A stretch of DNA of 63,104 bases from a virus. The first letter of the stretch is position 1; the number at the start of each line of letters is the position of its first letter. The position numbers were made by a program, and so were the translations under genes. Shown in pieces: positions 24,371 to 32,271 of the stretch. Below the pieces are notes generated by a model, which made no database searches, was not told the DNA's origin, and was given only the letters and a program-made list of their open reading frames with translations. Location: the IMG/VR virus record IMGVR_UViG_3300048927_000230, positions 1 to 63,104 of that record; one strand, 5' to 3'.

Positions 24371-24794
24371 TGGTTTTTAGAGCGAGGATGGCTTCTATCA
24401 CGCCGTCGATTTGCCGGTCGCCGTCCTGTGGCGGCCACTCCATGGCAACAAGCGCGTCGCGGGCGGCCATTGCCGCGCGTTCCAGGGTTGCGGCTTCACA
24501 GCTTGCTGCTGGCGTGGAGAACGCAAGGCGGGCAATTTCATCTAAGCCTTCGTTCAGCCGCATTGTCCCCGCACGGATACCAGCGACCGTGGCCGCTATC
24601 TGTGCCAGCGCCTCCCGGTCAGCCTCTGTCGGCTCACGATGCAGGGATGGGGGTGGCGGGGTGGCCACATCCTTGACGGCGACATGCCCCTTGACCTCGG
24701 CCACCACAGAAGGCGCTCGGCATGGCGTATACATGCAGTCCTGATGGCGCTTGCATGATCCAACATGGCATCGGGTCCAGCGTTCCTCGCTCAT
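24363..24794 (-). CDS. Hypothetical protein
   Basis: The product is 143 residues. The N-terminal Cys/His-rich part (CHVGSCKRHQDCMYTPC) could bind zinc; after a Pro-rich linker there is a helical domain (EADREALAQIAATVAGIRAG). Overlaps both neighbours. Unassigned. Confidence 0.65.
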   Translation of the reverse strand: MSEERWTRCHVGSCKRHQDCMYTPCRAPSVVAEVKGHVAVKDVATPPPPSLHREPTEADREALAQIAATVAGIRAGTMRLNEGLDEIARLAFSTPAASCEAATLERAAMAARDALVAMEWPPQDGDRQIDGVIEAILALKTSA

Positions 24795-25120
24795 GCCTTA
24801 TCCCCCGCTAGATGTTCGCCGCAACGGCGTTCGTAACCAAGCGCGTGGCGAGCGTCGGCTATGCTTGGTCGAATGTCATAGACAGCCATTGCGAAGCAGC
24901 AGGGCTGGCACCAACGATAAGTTTCCAGCCCATCATCGCCTCGCTCGGTCAGGACACGGTTGCGCGTCCCCGGCTCACACTCACCAGCGCAGGTGTGGCA
25001 TGTGCCGCCCTTGCGGTTCGTGACCATCTTGTCCGACAACGCGATCTCTCCGCTGCCGAAGTCACCCGCGAATGGGTCATCCGACATGCAACGGTCCTCC
25101 CAACGGAACGGCTTAGTCAT
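24791..25120 (-). CDS. Zinc-binding hypothetical protein
   Basis: The product is 109 residues from ATG 25120. GGTCHTCAGEC and RWCQPCCFAM supply paired cysteines; between them is ETYRW. The C-terminal GEHLAGDKA closely resembles the end of the upstream gene product (GEHLAGEG). An earlier start would overlap that gene fully and is rejected. Confidence 0.7.
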   Translation of the reverse strand: MTKPFRWEDRCMSDDPFAGDFGSGEIALSDKMVTNRKGGTCHTCAGECEPGTRNRVLTERGDDGLETYRWCQPCCFAMAVYDIRPSIADARHALGYERRCGEHLAGDKA

Positions 25121-25704
25121 TACCCCTCTCCCGCTAGATGCTCGCCGCTGGTGACAAGGTGGGCACCGCGTCCGATCATGCTGGCGGCCTGATCGTAATA
25201 TCCGGCGCGCATCAGGTAGAGCGGTGCCATTTCTTCGCTGCATCCCCTGTCCAGCATCGCGCGGCAGTCAGCCGCTTCCTTTTCCATCCAAGCAACGGTC
25301 CGCTGCGTCTCTGTCGGCTGTGGGGTGGCAAGGGCTGCGCGAATGGCGGCGTGATTATCCGCCAGCCATTCCACAACCTCATTGTTCCGGTAGGCCCAAT
25401 CGCGGTTGCTCTCCATGTAATCCAGCGGCGTGTCGCTGAACGGCAATTTACCGAAAGGTTCTCGGTCATCGCATGACGGCATCGGAGGTAGCGCCACCGC
25501 CTCTGCCTCCCCCGCTGCTTGCTTACCGCAGACAGCGCACGGGTTGTTTTCGGGCGCGGGCTTACCTTCGCATCCTGAGCAGACAGTCGCTTGCTGGGAT
25601 GACAGGGCTGGCAGTTTGACGCAGAAGCAATCAGCCCATGCATGATCCGATACTGGCGACACAATCTGGATGCGCTTGGCATCGCCGCAATAGACACAGG
25701 TCAT
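25120..25704 (-). CDS. Hypothetical protein with N-terminal zinc pairs
   Basis: The product is 194 residues. CVYCGDAK, VCSGCEGK and CAVCGKQ give three CxxC pairs in the first 60 residues; the rest is helical and acidic with EVVEWLADNHAAIRAALATP. Ends GEHLAGEG. Unassigned; coupled to the downstream gene by a one-base overlap. Confidence 0.65.
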   Translation of the reverse strand: MTCVYCGDAKRIQIVSPVSDHAWADCFCVKLPALSSQQATVCSGCEGKPAPENNPCAVCGKQAAGEAEAVALPPMPSCDDREPFGKLPFSDTPLDYMESNRDWAYRNNEVVEWLADNHAAIRAALATPQPTETQRTVAWMEKEAADCRAMLDRGCSEEMAPLYLMRAGYYDQAASMIGRGAHLVTSGEHLAGEG

Positions 25705-25943
25705 GCCTTCCCTCCATCTGTAAGGGGTGCGGCGGGGAGGCTACTACCATCGAACGTGTAGCACTTCGCGCTGCGGTCATAGTCGATCAGGTCTGGGTAG
25801 GCCGCGATGAACGCCTGAATATCGGCGGACGCGATGGCGATCGTCACCTCGAACCGATCAACGATCTGCTGGCGGCGGATCATGCCATAGGCTGCAAGGT
25901 TGGCACGGATGAAGTCCTGCCTCTGTTTCATGAACCATGTCAT
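25701..25943 (-). CDS. Small winged-helix-like protein
   Basis: The product is 80 residues. RANLAAYGMIRRQQIVDRFEV, ASADIQAFIAAYP and a final YDRSAKCYTFDG strand read as helix-turn-helix plus wing, suggesting DNA binding. Four-base overlaps both sides. No family is certain. Confidence 0.6.
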   Translation of the reverse strand: MTWFMKQRQDFIRANLAAYGMIRRQQIVDRFEVTIAIASADIQAFIAAYPDLIDYDRSAKCYTFDGSSLPAAPLTDGGKA

Positions 25944-26092
25944 TGGTGCTTGTAACCTTTTCTGGCGCGTTCAAATGCCGCCAACATCTTGCCCTTGGCG
26001 TTACCGCAGCACTCATGGGGCGAGCGGCATTCCTGCACCCGTTCGCAATGGGTGGAGCAGCACTCGACGCGATCCATGTTTTCGCGCTTCAC
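25940..26092 (-). CDS. 50-residue Cys-rich microprotein
   Basis: GTG 26092 is chosen: GGAGG lies six bases upstream and the codon overlaps the upstream stop (GTGA). The product has six cysteines in its first 35 residues (VECCSTHC, ECRSPHECC), likely a zinc or disulphide-stabilised fold, then a basic tail. ATG 26077 is a shorter alternative. Confidence 0.6.
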   Translation of the reverse strand: MKRENMDRVECCSTHCERVQECRSPHECCGNAKGKMLAAFERARKGYKHQ

Positions 26093-26808
26093 TTGCTGCC
26101 TCCCTCTTGCTGGGCTGCGGGTTCGGGTTGCGTGAGGGCTTCGATGCACGACGACAGCATGTGGGTAATTCTCACCCAACGCTTAGGCTGCTGGTCTGCA
26201 CGTATCCCGGCCCGGATGAAATCATACGCCTCTTTCAAAGCCTCCCTCGTTTCTGCTGCGAGTGGCTGGGATGTGGGGGTGGAGAGGAAATCGACGGGAA
26301 GCGTATATTTCCCTCGCTCCTCATGATCCTGCCAATAAACATCAACCCTGCCGTCGCCCTTGACCTCGGCGGAGCGGCATTCGCTATTCGGCATGTTGCG
26401 CGTCCACCAAATGCGGGCAGCCGCAATGAGGGTTGACCGAAATGCTTTAACCTCCCCTTCGTCGGTCGCTGCTTTCTGGGGGAGAGTGGAAAGGGCTTTG
26501 CGCGCTTTGCTGATCGGATGATCGGCGGGATAATCGCACATGCCTGCCACGGTCGCTGGCGGCCCATACATGGCCAGCATTGCTTCCAGCGCATCCCGTA
26601 GCCCCTGATCGTGGGGTACGGGGGGTGTGGATAACGCCTTCCGCACGACACTGCACGCGGCCAGCAAGCCAGCGTCCCAATCGCAACCGCGCTGCCCTTG
26701 GTGCTGCGGATCGGTGAAATCGGACGCGCAGCGCTGGCGAAGGGCGATCAAAGCCTTGCCGATAGGATGCTGTTCGAAATCAAAGATGGACATGGCTTTA
26801 TCGCTCAT
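26089..26808 (-). CDS. Hypothetical phage protein
   Basis: The product is 239 residues. The middle half has ARIWWTRNMPNSECR and GRVDVYWQDHEERGKY strands. Two similar helical stretches, KALSTPP and KALSTLPQ, occur about 45 residues apart, hinting at an internal repeat. Unassigned; part of the coupled leftward operon. Confidence 0.6.
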   Translation of the reverse strand: MSDKAMSIFDFEQHPIGKALIALRQRCASDFTDPQHQGQRGCDWDAGLLAACSVVRKALSTPPVPHDQGLRDALEAMLAMYGPPATVAGMCDYPADHPISKARKALSTLPQKAATDEGEVKAFRSTLIAAARIWWTRNMPNSECRSAEVKGDGRVDVYWQDHEERGKYTLPVDFLSTPTSQPLAAETREALKEAYDFIRAGIRADQQPKRWVRITHMLSSCIEALTQPEPAAQQEGGSK

Positions 26809-27011
26809 GCGGCTTTCTCCAGATATTCACGGACCAAGTAGCCAAGCGCGTTCGGCCGGATGGAGGGGAAGCGATGCCCTGGCCGCGTGTGCCATTTGGC
26901 AAGTCCAACCCGGAACAGGCATTGACGGTTTGTGGCGCAAGGCTTCAGGGCTTCGCGTTGTTGCTGGGTGAGGCTGGCGGCGATGGCCGCGACTTCTGCG
27001 GCGGCGCTCAT
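26805..27011 (-). CDS. Small hypothetical protein
   Basis: The product is 68 residues. SLTQQQREALKP and PNALGYLVREYLEKAA resemble the small helix-turn-helix-like phage proteins read as 'winged helix plus LG..V..YL', but assignment is weak. Overlaps both neighbours by four bases. Confidence 0.6.
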   Translation of the reverse strand: MSAAAEVAAIAASLTQQQREALKPCATNRQCLFRVGLAKWHTRPGHRFPSIRPNALGYLVREYLEKAA

Positions 27012-27319
27012 TGCGCACCCGCCTCGGCAGCCAGAAGGCTGCGCAACCGCTCCATGGCCGCCGTCTGATCGGTGACGCCCAACAGCGCCCAGATTTCGGC
27101 CAGGGCGTTGCTACTGGCCTGTGCTGCAACGCTTTCGCTAGTCCAGCCTTGCGCCCAGATTGGGCGCATCTCCTCAAACGCTGCATCCGATCGTTCGGCG
27201 TGCCGCTTATATTCCTGAACAAGCCCGGAAGCGGCTTCCAGCAATTCGGTGGCGGGGTTAATCAGTTCATGCTCAACGCGCTGGCGGGCATGCATGTATC
27301 GCCGTTGGGCTTCCGTCAT
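27008..27319 (-). CDS. Helical hypothetical protein
   Basis: The product is 103 residues from ATG 27319, nearly all predicted helix (EAQRRYMHARQRVEHELINP and so on), with coiled-coil character. ATG 27319 overlaps the stop of the upstream gene; the longer reading (27361) does not fit that pattern. Unassigned. Confidence 0.65.
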   Translation of the reverse strand: MTEAQRRYMHARQRVEHELINPATELLEAASGLVQEYKRHAERSDAAFEEMRPIWAQGWTSESVAAQASSNALAEIWALLGVTDQTAAMERLRSLLAAEAGAQ

Positions 27320-27570
27320 GCCGCCTTCTCCAGCAATGGCACGCCGACGCAACAGTCGCACGGCGCTCGCTTGTGCATCTGGTGGGGACGCTGATCATAT
27401 GCGGCCAAGCCAGTGATATGCCGCAGGCTGTCGGCGGCCATTTCCGCCCGCGCGTTACCCGCATCGTTGTCGGGGAAGCAAAACAGACTATGGGCGCCGC
27501 GCTTGCTGGCGATGCTGACTGTGACGTGCGGCGTCGGCGTCAACTGACCGTAGCGGGAAATGAAGATCAC
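27316..27570 (-). CDS. Hypothetical protein
   Basis: The product is 84 residues from GTG 27570, which overlaps the stop of an 18-residue reading frame (27567-27623) that itself starts on the stop of the 27620 gene. A FISRYGQLTPTPHVTVSIAS beta start, LFCFPDNDAG and a Cys pair in PCDCCVG are visible. An ATG at 27651 in the same frame is an alternative that would overlap the upstream gene. Unassigned. Confidence 0.5.
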   Translation of the reverse strand: MIFISRYGQLTPTPHVTVSIASKRGAHSLFCFPDNDAGNARAEMAADSLRHITGLAAYDQRPHQMHKRAPCDCCVGVPLLEKAA

Positions 27571-27619
27571 GGGCTTGCGCTGCCGGTGCGGCGCAAGCGG
27601 CGCAGGGATTGCAAAAGCC

Positions 27620-28261
27620 TCATGCCGCCTTCTCCAGCTTGGCCACTTCATGCTGGGCGATCGCCAAATCATAATGGGCGCGGGTCAGCGGTTCCATGCC
27701 ATCGGGCGCGGTCCAGCCCATCGGTTCGACCGTGTAGCCGTCAGCAACATATTCCGCGGCCTCTGCATCGGCGTCGGGCGCCGCGATCCAGAATTCATCG
27801 CCTATCCATCCGATATGAACGGTGGTGAAGAAAAACGGTCGGAGGGCGCAAACGCCATAGACCTGTTCGGACTTGCGGTAGTGCAGGCTATGTGGAAACG
27901 CGAACCGGTCGCAGAATTCGTTCATGGACGGCAACCCTTCCAGCGCCTCCATTTCTTTGTTCAGCGCCTTGCCTTCTGCCGAACGCTTGGCAGGCGCATA
28001 AATGACATAGCCATCGGCCGACCGACGCTTGCGGGCCTTCCACAGCTTAGCGTCGGGTGGCGTGTCATTTTCGAAGATCAAGCCATTGATGGCCCATCCG
28101 CCGATTGCATCGCTGCCAACGCCGGGCACCCATCCCTTGGCGCCATGGGCTTCCGCCCATGCCATCAATTCGGCGCCACGTGCGCGCCAGCGCTCCAGCC
28201 AGTCTTTGCAGAACGCATGCGGTTCGCCGCCCGTGACGCGGTAATAGATCAGTTTATCCAT
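27620..28261 (-). CDS. Hypothetical phage protein
   Basis: The product is 213 residues, mixed alpha/beta and Trp-rich (DWLERWRARGAELMAWAEAH, then VHIGWIGDEFWIAAPD). No known motif. It starts at ATG 28261, 15 bases after the preceding gene. Confidence 0.65.
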   Translation of the reverse strand: MDKLIYYRVTGGEPHAFCKDWLERWRARGAELMAWAEAHGAKGWVPGVGSDAIGGWAINGLIFENDTPPDAKLWKARKRRSADGYVIYAPAKRSAEGKALNKEMEALEGLPSMNEFCDRFAFPHSLHYRKSEQVYGVCALRPFFFTTVHIGWIGDEFWIAAPDADAEAAEYVADGYTVEPMGWTAPDGMEPLTRAHYDLAIAQHEVAKLEKAA

Positions 28262-28276
28262 GATGATTTCCTTCGC

Positions 28277-28630
28277 TTAGGCCGCGTGGCCCAAGATTTG
28301 GCGGTGAACCGCGCGATGCTTGTCGTAATAGCGGTGGAGCGCGGCCACGAATTTGGCGTTGCGCTGTTCCAAATCTTCGACCGGATCGCCTTCAATTACG
28401 CGGCGAGTCATACCCTCAACACCCGGCACCGCATAAACCCGGCGCTGCCCTTCGCCCACGACTTCGACGCGTCCGGTAGCGATCAGGCAGGCCATGATTT
28501 GCGCCACCTTGTGGGTATTGATGTCGGTTTCGGCGGATATGGCGGCGAATGACGGGGTTATGCCCCCGTCAAGGATCGCCTCTTCAATCACGCCCAGAAC
28601 GAGCGCGTCCTGTTGGGCTTGGGTGATCAT
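28277..28630 (-). CDS. Winged-helix DNA-binding protein
   Basis: The product is 117 residues. Residues 1-75 read as a winged helix: SFAAISAETDINTHKVAQIM as the helix pair, CLIATGRVEVVGEGQRRVYAV as helix and wing. The C-terminus is helical and basic. Probably a regulator or DNA-binding accessory. ATGA overlap with the large gene upstream. Confidence 0.65.
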   Translation of the reverse strand: MITQAQQDALVLGVIEEAILDGGITPSFAAISAETDINTHKVAQIMACLIATGRVEVVGEGQRRVYAVPGVEGMTRRVIEGDPVEDLEQRNAKFVAALHRYYDKHRAVHRQILGHAA

Positions 28631-30369
28631 TCCGCCGCCGCCCCAAGGTGAAAGAAGGAAGGGGATATGATGGGGAAGATGGTGGCGGGCTGGGCGGGGG
28701 CGCTGATCGGCAGAAATCGCTTAACTATCGACCAATCCTGATCGCTGTGCGCGGTGAATAGCCTGTCGGATTTCGCGTCGCCCCAATCAACATTGTATGT
28801 CACGCCCTGTTCGAAGGGGCCAGCCTTGGTGCCGTCCCAATCGTGCCATTCACCGATGCGGTAGGCGCGGCGAAACTCATGGATTTCAGGCTTAAGTGAT
28901 CCGCTGTTGAATTTGATGCCCGGATACGGTTGCGAGCCGTTAATGCAACGCCACTCATATGGTGCATTAACTGGCGCACGGAATTCGCCACCATTCACCC
29001 AAGGGCCGAACACATATTCCGGCGCCTCCGCAGCCGCAGCCCACGCCGCGCCAGCTTTGGCAGACATGGCCAGAGTTTTCCGCGCCGCATCCTCATGCCG
29101 CTGAAAGCGCGAATTCAAGTCACGGAAGGCCGCAACCCATTCGTCGCGATCAGCGGTCACGGTGGCAAGGTCATCCTGCGATTTTTCGAAGTCGCGGCGG
29201 ATGTCGCGAACCTCTTCGACCAGCCCGTTATTCGCGTCCAGCAGTTCTTTGACGCGCTCGGCAAGGCGACCGCTGTTGGTCACGATGTCGGCAATGTCAG
29301 CAGCGCTGAATGACAGCGTGGGGGCTGGGGGTGTTTCGGGGGCAGCGAATGCGCGGTGGTTGTAGCCGATGATGTCCAAATCCGCATATCGCGCGCAGTC
29401 GCCAGCGTATCCGCGCTGCCAGTTCGAGTGAGTCTTGCTCGTCGGCATAAATATTGCCCCGTCGCGCAAAAGCGCCTTGCCGCCATCCCAATCGGCCGGA
29501 GCAGTGGCGCCGCCTGCCCATGGCGTGAAGCCGCGTTTGATCGGCTCATAGGCCCAATGGCCCGGCACAAGCTGGATCGCCTCGGTTTCCATCCAATCCG
29601 ACGCAGCGAATTGATGGACAAGCCATGAGGGGCCGCCGTTGCGCGTGAAGCGGTCGCTATCATCCAGCCAATCCGGACGGTAGCCATCGAGCGGAATCTT
29701 GGCGCCCCATTCGCTGATCGGCTTGCCAATTACCTCCGCTGCGGGGAGCGTGGCGTAGGCCTTTCGATAGCCGATGATTTCGCAATTTGGGTGCATCGCC
29801 GCGCCGTGCCTCCAATCGCTGTAGGTGCGGAAAATATTGCCGCCACGCGCCAGCACTTCGCCGCCGTCAGCGTCCGCAGGAGCGCAATCACCACCGGGCC
29901 AATAGGTGAAGCCCTTCGCGGTCGCGGCGTAATAGGGGTGGTTGGCAGGCAGGCGGATGGTGTAAAACCCTCCCCAATGAAGCGTGAAGGCGTCGACACC
30001 TTTGGGGGAGTTGGCGTCCCACCAGTGATCCCCCATGTCGCCGCGATACCAGCGGACAAAATCACCTTTGCGCAGCCAGTCGGGGCGCTTGCGGCGCTTG
30101 CCGTCGATCTGGATTTCCGCCCCCCACGCCACCCGCGCAGGAGCAGTGCACGGCAGCGCCGCCTTTTCGAACTCGCCGGAGTTATCCTTGATGTTGGGAT
30201 CGCGGCGTGCACCCTTCAAATCGATAATGTGCGGCCCGTCGTTATCGCGCTCGACCGTAAACAGGCTGCCAATGACCCACCCGCCCATAAGGTCGCGGAC
30301 GATGGCGCGGATACGGTCGCCAGCTTTGAAGGGGCTGGCCACGGTCGCAGCGTCAGTCACGGCGCTCAT
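28627..30369 (-). CDS. Large protein with an internal tandem duplication and coiled coil
   Basis: The product is 580 residues from ATG 30369. Residues about 82-202 and 221-337 are diverged copies: both start WGAxIxxDG with RPDWL, and both contain GFTxWxGG, APAD, DGG and a final IIGY. Residues 365-450 form a likely coiled coil (LAERVKELLDANNGLVEEVR). The C-terminal 110 residues are a third Trp/Tyr-rich beta segment with related spacing. Longest gene of the leftward accessory operon. I know no family; a binding or scaffolding role is inference. Confidence 0.7.
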   Translation of the reverse strand: MSAVTDAATVASPFKAGDRIRAIVRDLMGGWVIGSLFTVERDNDGPHIIDLKGARRDPNIKDNSGEFEKAALPCTAPARVAWGAEIQIDGKRRKRPDWLRKGDFVRWYRGDMGDHWWDANSPKGVDAFTLHWGGFYTIRLPANHPYYAATAKGFTYWPGGDCAPADADGGEVLARGGNIFRTYSDWRHGAAMHPNCEIIGYRKAYATLPAAEVIGKPISEWGAKIPLDGYRPDWLDDSDRFTRNGGPSWLVHQFAASDWMETEAIQLVPGHWAYEPIKRGFTPWAGGATAPADWDGGKALLRDGAIFMPTSKTHSNWQRGYAGDCARYADLDIIGYNHRAFAAPETPPAPTLSFSAADIADIVTNSGRLAERVKELLDANNGLVEEVRDIRRDFEKSQDDLATVTADRDEWVAAFRDLNSRFQRHEDAARKTLAMSAKAGAAWAAAAEAPEYVFGPWVNGGEFRAPVNAPYEWRCINGSQPYPGIKFNSGSLKPEIHEFRRAYRIGEWHDWDGTKAGPFEQGVTYNVDWGDAKSDRLFTAHSDQDWSIVKRFLPISAPAQPATIFPIISPSFFHLGAAAE

Positions 30370-30503
30370 GGCTTCACCGCCACGAGCAGCAGGCCGAAGG
30401 CAAGCACGGCTGGCCCGCCATAGAACAGGCCGGGGACAATCCATTCCTTGAAGTCTTCCCATGCCTGTTCGGCCACGGGGTCGAAGCGCTCGATGCGGTC
30501 CAT
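30366..30503 (-). CDS. 45-residue single-pass membrane protein
   Basis: From ATG 30503, preceded by GGAAGGAA. A charged helix (DRIERFDPVAEQAWEDFKEW) leads into one transmembrane segment (YGGPAVLAFGLLLVAV). First gene of the leftward operon ending at 23970. Longer upstream starts lack a ribosome site. Confidence 0.6.
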   Translation of the reverse strand: MDRIERFDPVAEQAWEDFKEWIVPGLFYGGPAVLAFGLLLVAVKP

Positions 30504-30526
30504 TTCCGATTCCTTCCGTTGCGGTG

Positions 30527-30622
30527 ACGGACGGATGCCGCGAATCGTCCGGCGCGTCAAGCGTAATAACGGATGGTGACGGATGGATGATCCGTCATGC
30601 CCGGAAAAAGTCCGTCTATATC
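30527..30622. promoter_or_regulatory. Operator cluster between divergent operons
   Basis: ACGGAT words at 30531, 30569 and 30579 (the last two 10 bp apart) and the inverted ATCCGT at 30590. A plus-strand promoter of the family fits: spacer CCCGGAAAAAGTCCGTC (30600-30616) followed by TATATC (30617-30622), although its -35 (GTCATG) is poor. A leftward TTGACG at 30555-30560 exists but its -10 is weak. The cluster likely controls both the 30503 and 30728 genes. Confidence 0.5.
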
Positions 30623-30727
30623 TATATAGTAGTTTTTAGTTTTTTAGTTTTTTTAGATACACTATATGTTATTGATATGGACCCCCCTAGGGGTAGGGGG
30701 GTGTATTTCATAAAAAGGGTATATAGT
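30623..30727. other. AT-rich island with G-run hairpin
   Basis: About 50 bases of T/A-rich sequence with repeated TTTTTAG runs contrast sharply with the GC-rich surroundings. It is followed by CCCCCC-N8-GGGGGG near 30680-30700, a G-rich hairpin or quadruplex candidate, and then AAGGG before ATG 30728. No gene. Could be a leader, an unwinding element of a replication origin, or a transcription pause site. Confidence 0.45.
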
Positions 30728-31183
30728 ATGGAAGAAACTAGATTGCCTGAAACCGCAATGCCGCGCCTGATCGCGCTCGCTGTGGCAGGCAAGGGTGATG
30801 AGGCCATGATTTTTGCGGGCCATATGATCCCGCGAGGCGCGCCACTATCTGGCTTGCGCGATCAGGTCAAAAGTGCATGTTCATCGACGTTCTGGCCGCA
30901 TATCTGTGCGGCGCTGCCATGGCTTGCGGGGGAGAGTTTCAACCCGCGTCCAGATAAGGGGCAGGCTGCGGCAGCGCGCTCAATGGATGATGTTTTTGCG
31001 ATGCTGGACGAGGCTGGCTGGCGCGGTTTGCCCAAGCGAGACTTTTTGCCTTCTGAGTTGGAGGGGGTAGGGGGTATGATTGCGGAAGTCAGCCAGCCGA
31101 CCAAGGGAAGGCCAAAAACTATGATCCGGCTCAAGGTGCATGACGTGCGGCATAATGGATTTGCTATGCCCGGTGATTACTGA
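30728..31183 (+). CDS. Hypothetical protein
   Basis: The product is 151 residues. It is Ala/Pro-rich with CSSTFWPHICAALPWL, SMDDVFAMLDEAGWRGLPKR and a C-terminal basic beta hairpin (TMIRLKVHDVRH). AAGGG lies about nine bases before ATG 30728. Transcribed alone from the AT-rich island; ends just before the next operator cluster. Unassigned. Confidence 0.6.
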   Translation: MEETRLPETAMPRLIALAVAGKGDEAMIFAGHMIPRGAPLSGLRDQVKSACSSTFWPHICAALPWLAGESFNPRPDKGQAAAARSMDDVFAMLDEAGWRGLPKRDFLPSELEGVGGMIAEVSQPTKGRPKTMIRLKVHDVRHNGFAMPGDY

Positions 31184-31193
31184 CGGACGATTT

Positions 31194-31237
31194 ATCCGTC
31201 ACCATCCGTTGACACCCGGAAATTATGCGGGTATTGA
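31194..31237 (+). promoter_or_regulatory. Palindromic-spacer promoter with phased ATCCGT words
   Basis: ATCCGT at 31194 and 31204 (10-bp spacing) leads into TTGACA (31209-31214), spacer CCCGGAAATTATGCGGG and TATTGA (31232-31237). The -35 and spacer are identical to those at 56517. It serves the single gene at 31264. Confidence 0.75.
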
Positions 31238-31263
31238 GGGTGCATCAACGGAGGAAATGACAG

Positions 31264-31536
31264 ATGCAAATAACCAGCGACAAGAATGGCCGGGCCTTCC
31301 TCAAGGCGGACGGTAAGCGCATTGGAATTACCATTGCAGCAGGGCCATGGGTTGCTGGCGTACCTGCCGACCTGATCAAGCTTCGCCCGCGCGGCCAGTC
31401 GCACTTTCCGCGCGAGATCCGCACAGCCCTTGCGGTCGAAAACAACAGCGACATGACCATTGATTATTTCGAAGCTGATTGCATCCGGCTTATGCCGGGA
31501 CATTCGCTGTATGGGGAAGCGAAAGCGGCAGCCTAA
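31264..31536 (+). CDS. Small protein from a monocistronic cassette
   Basis: The product is 90 residues: MQITSDKNGRAFLKADGKRI, an AGVPADLIKLRPRG turn and a FEADCIRLMPGH strand, giving a compact beta-rich protein. GGAGG lies nine bases upstream of ATG 31264. It has its own strong promoter and terminator, so it may be expressed in lysogens or as an early regulator. Function unknown. Confidence 0.7.
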   Translation: MQITSDKNGRAFLKADGKRIGITIAAGPWVAGVPADLIKLRPRGQSHFPREIRTALAVENNSDMTIDYFEADCIRLMPGHSLYGEAKAAA

Positions 31537-31563
31537 GCCCGCTACCCAACCAATCCCGCAAAG

Positions 31564-31589
31564 CCCTGCCTTTATCGGCAGGGTTTTTT
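31564..31589 (+). terminator. Intrinsic terminator
   Basis: CCCTGCC pairs with GGCAGGG over a 6-base loop, followed by TTTTTT. It closes the single-gene cassette at 31264-31536. Confidence 0.9.
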
Positions 31590-31675
31590 CATGTCTGGTT
31601 CAATCCCACCCGCATGGCTGATCGCAGCCATCAAGCCCAAGCCAACGCCCTCGCCCACGCCCGCGAGTCTTCCGC

Positions 31676-32104
31676 ATGGGTGATCGCGTCAGCAATCGAA
31701 TTCCAGAATGGCGCTTGCAAGCCGAAGTGTGCGCCAAACTGAATGCCGCGATAGATGCGGGCGCGCCGTTCGAATTTGCCGCCAGTCTTGAGGGTGTTCG
31801 ACTTAACCGCACGCAAGCGCTTCAGGCAAAAGCGACCGGCATGAAAGCTGGCGAGCCAGACTTGCGACTTTATTTCGAAGACCGGCGAGTCGTTTTCGTG
31901 GAAATGAAGGGTGAGGGCGGCAGACTCAACGCTGATCAGTTGCAGCGCATTCCCAAGCTACACGCGTTGGGCTTCACCGTGCACGTTGTGAAGGCTGCAA
32001 CATGCGAAGAAGCAATAGACCTAGTCTTGTCCATCGTTCGGGCGGAACTGACAGGCTCATGTGGCTCGTCGGCTCTCCCTACCGCGTGGTGGCCAAAGGC
32101 ATGA
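31676..32104 (+). CDS. VRR-NUC domain nuclease
   Basis: The product is 142 residues. GEPDLRLYF and VFVEMKGEGG supply the D and ExK of a PD-(D/E)XK nuclease; RLNADQLQRIPKLHALGF and VHVV complete the VRR-NUC fold. Stand-alone VRR-NUC proteins occur in many phages and are linked to DNA-junction or packaging-end processing. It overlaps an upstream 30-codon frame and the next gene by ATGA. Confidence 0.85.
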   Translation: MGDRVSNRIPEWRLQAEVCAKLNAAIDAGAPFEFAASLEGVRLNRTQALQAKATGMKAGEPDLRLYFEDRRVVFVEMKGEGGRLNADQLQRIPKLHALGFTVHVVKAATCEEAIDLVLSIVRAELTGSCGSSALPTAWWPKA

Positions 32105-32271
32105 GCGGCTTTATTGAAGGATGCTTGGTGGGCATGGCGCTGTCCGCCGTGCTGCTGGGCGGGGGCGGTGGGGGAGGCTCCGGCTATCAGCCTCGACCGT
32201 CTGATCGTCTGCTTGGGGCGCCGCCCCGTAGCGGATCGTTGGCAGCAAAGCCCGCAAGGCCTTCCCGATGA
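32101..32271 (+). CDS. Small membrane protein
   Basis: The product is 56 residues from ATG 32101, overlapping the upstream stop. One transmembrane segment (FIEGCLVGMALSAVLLGGGG) and a Pro/Arg-rich tail. ATG 32059 is an alternative that would overlap the nuclease gene. Unassigned. Confidence 0.55.
   Translation: MSGFIEGCLVGMALSAVLLGGGGGGGSGYQPRPSDRLLGAPPRSGSLAAKPARPSR

Noticed and set aside
31591-31683. 30-codon frame overlapping the VRR-NUC start
   Set aside because: Too short and Pro/Ser-rich with no ribosome site; it also begins within the tail of a terminator.
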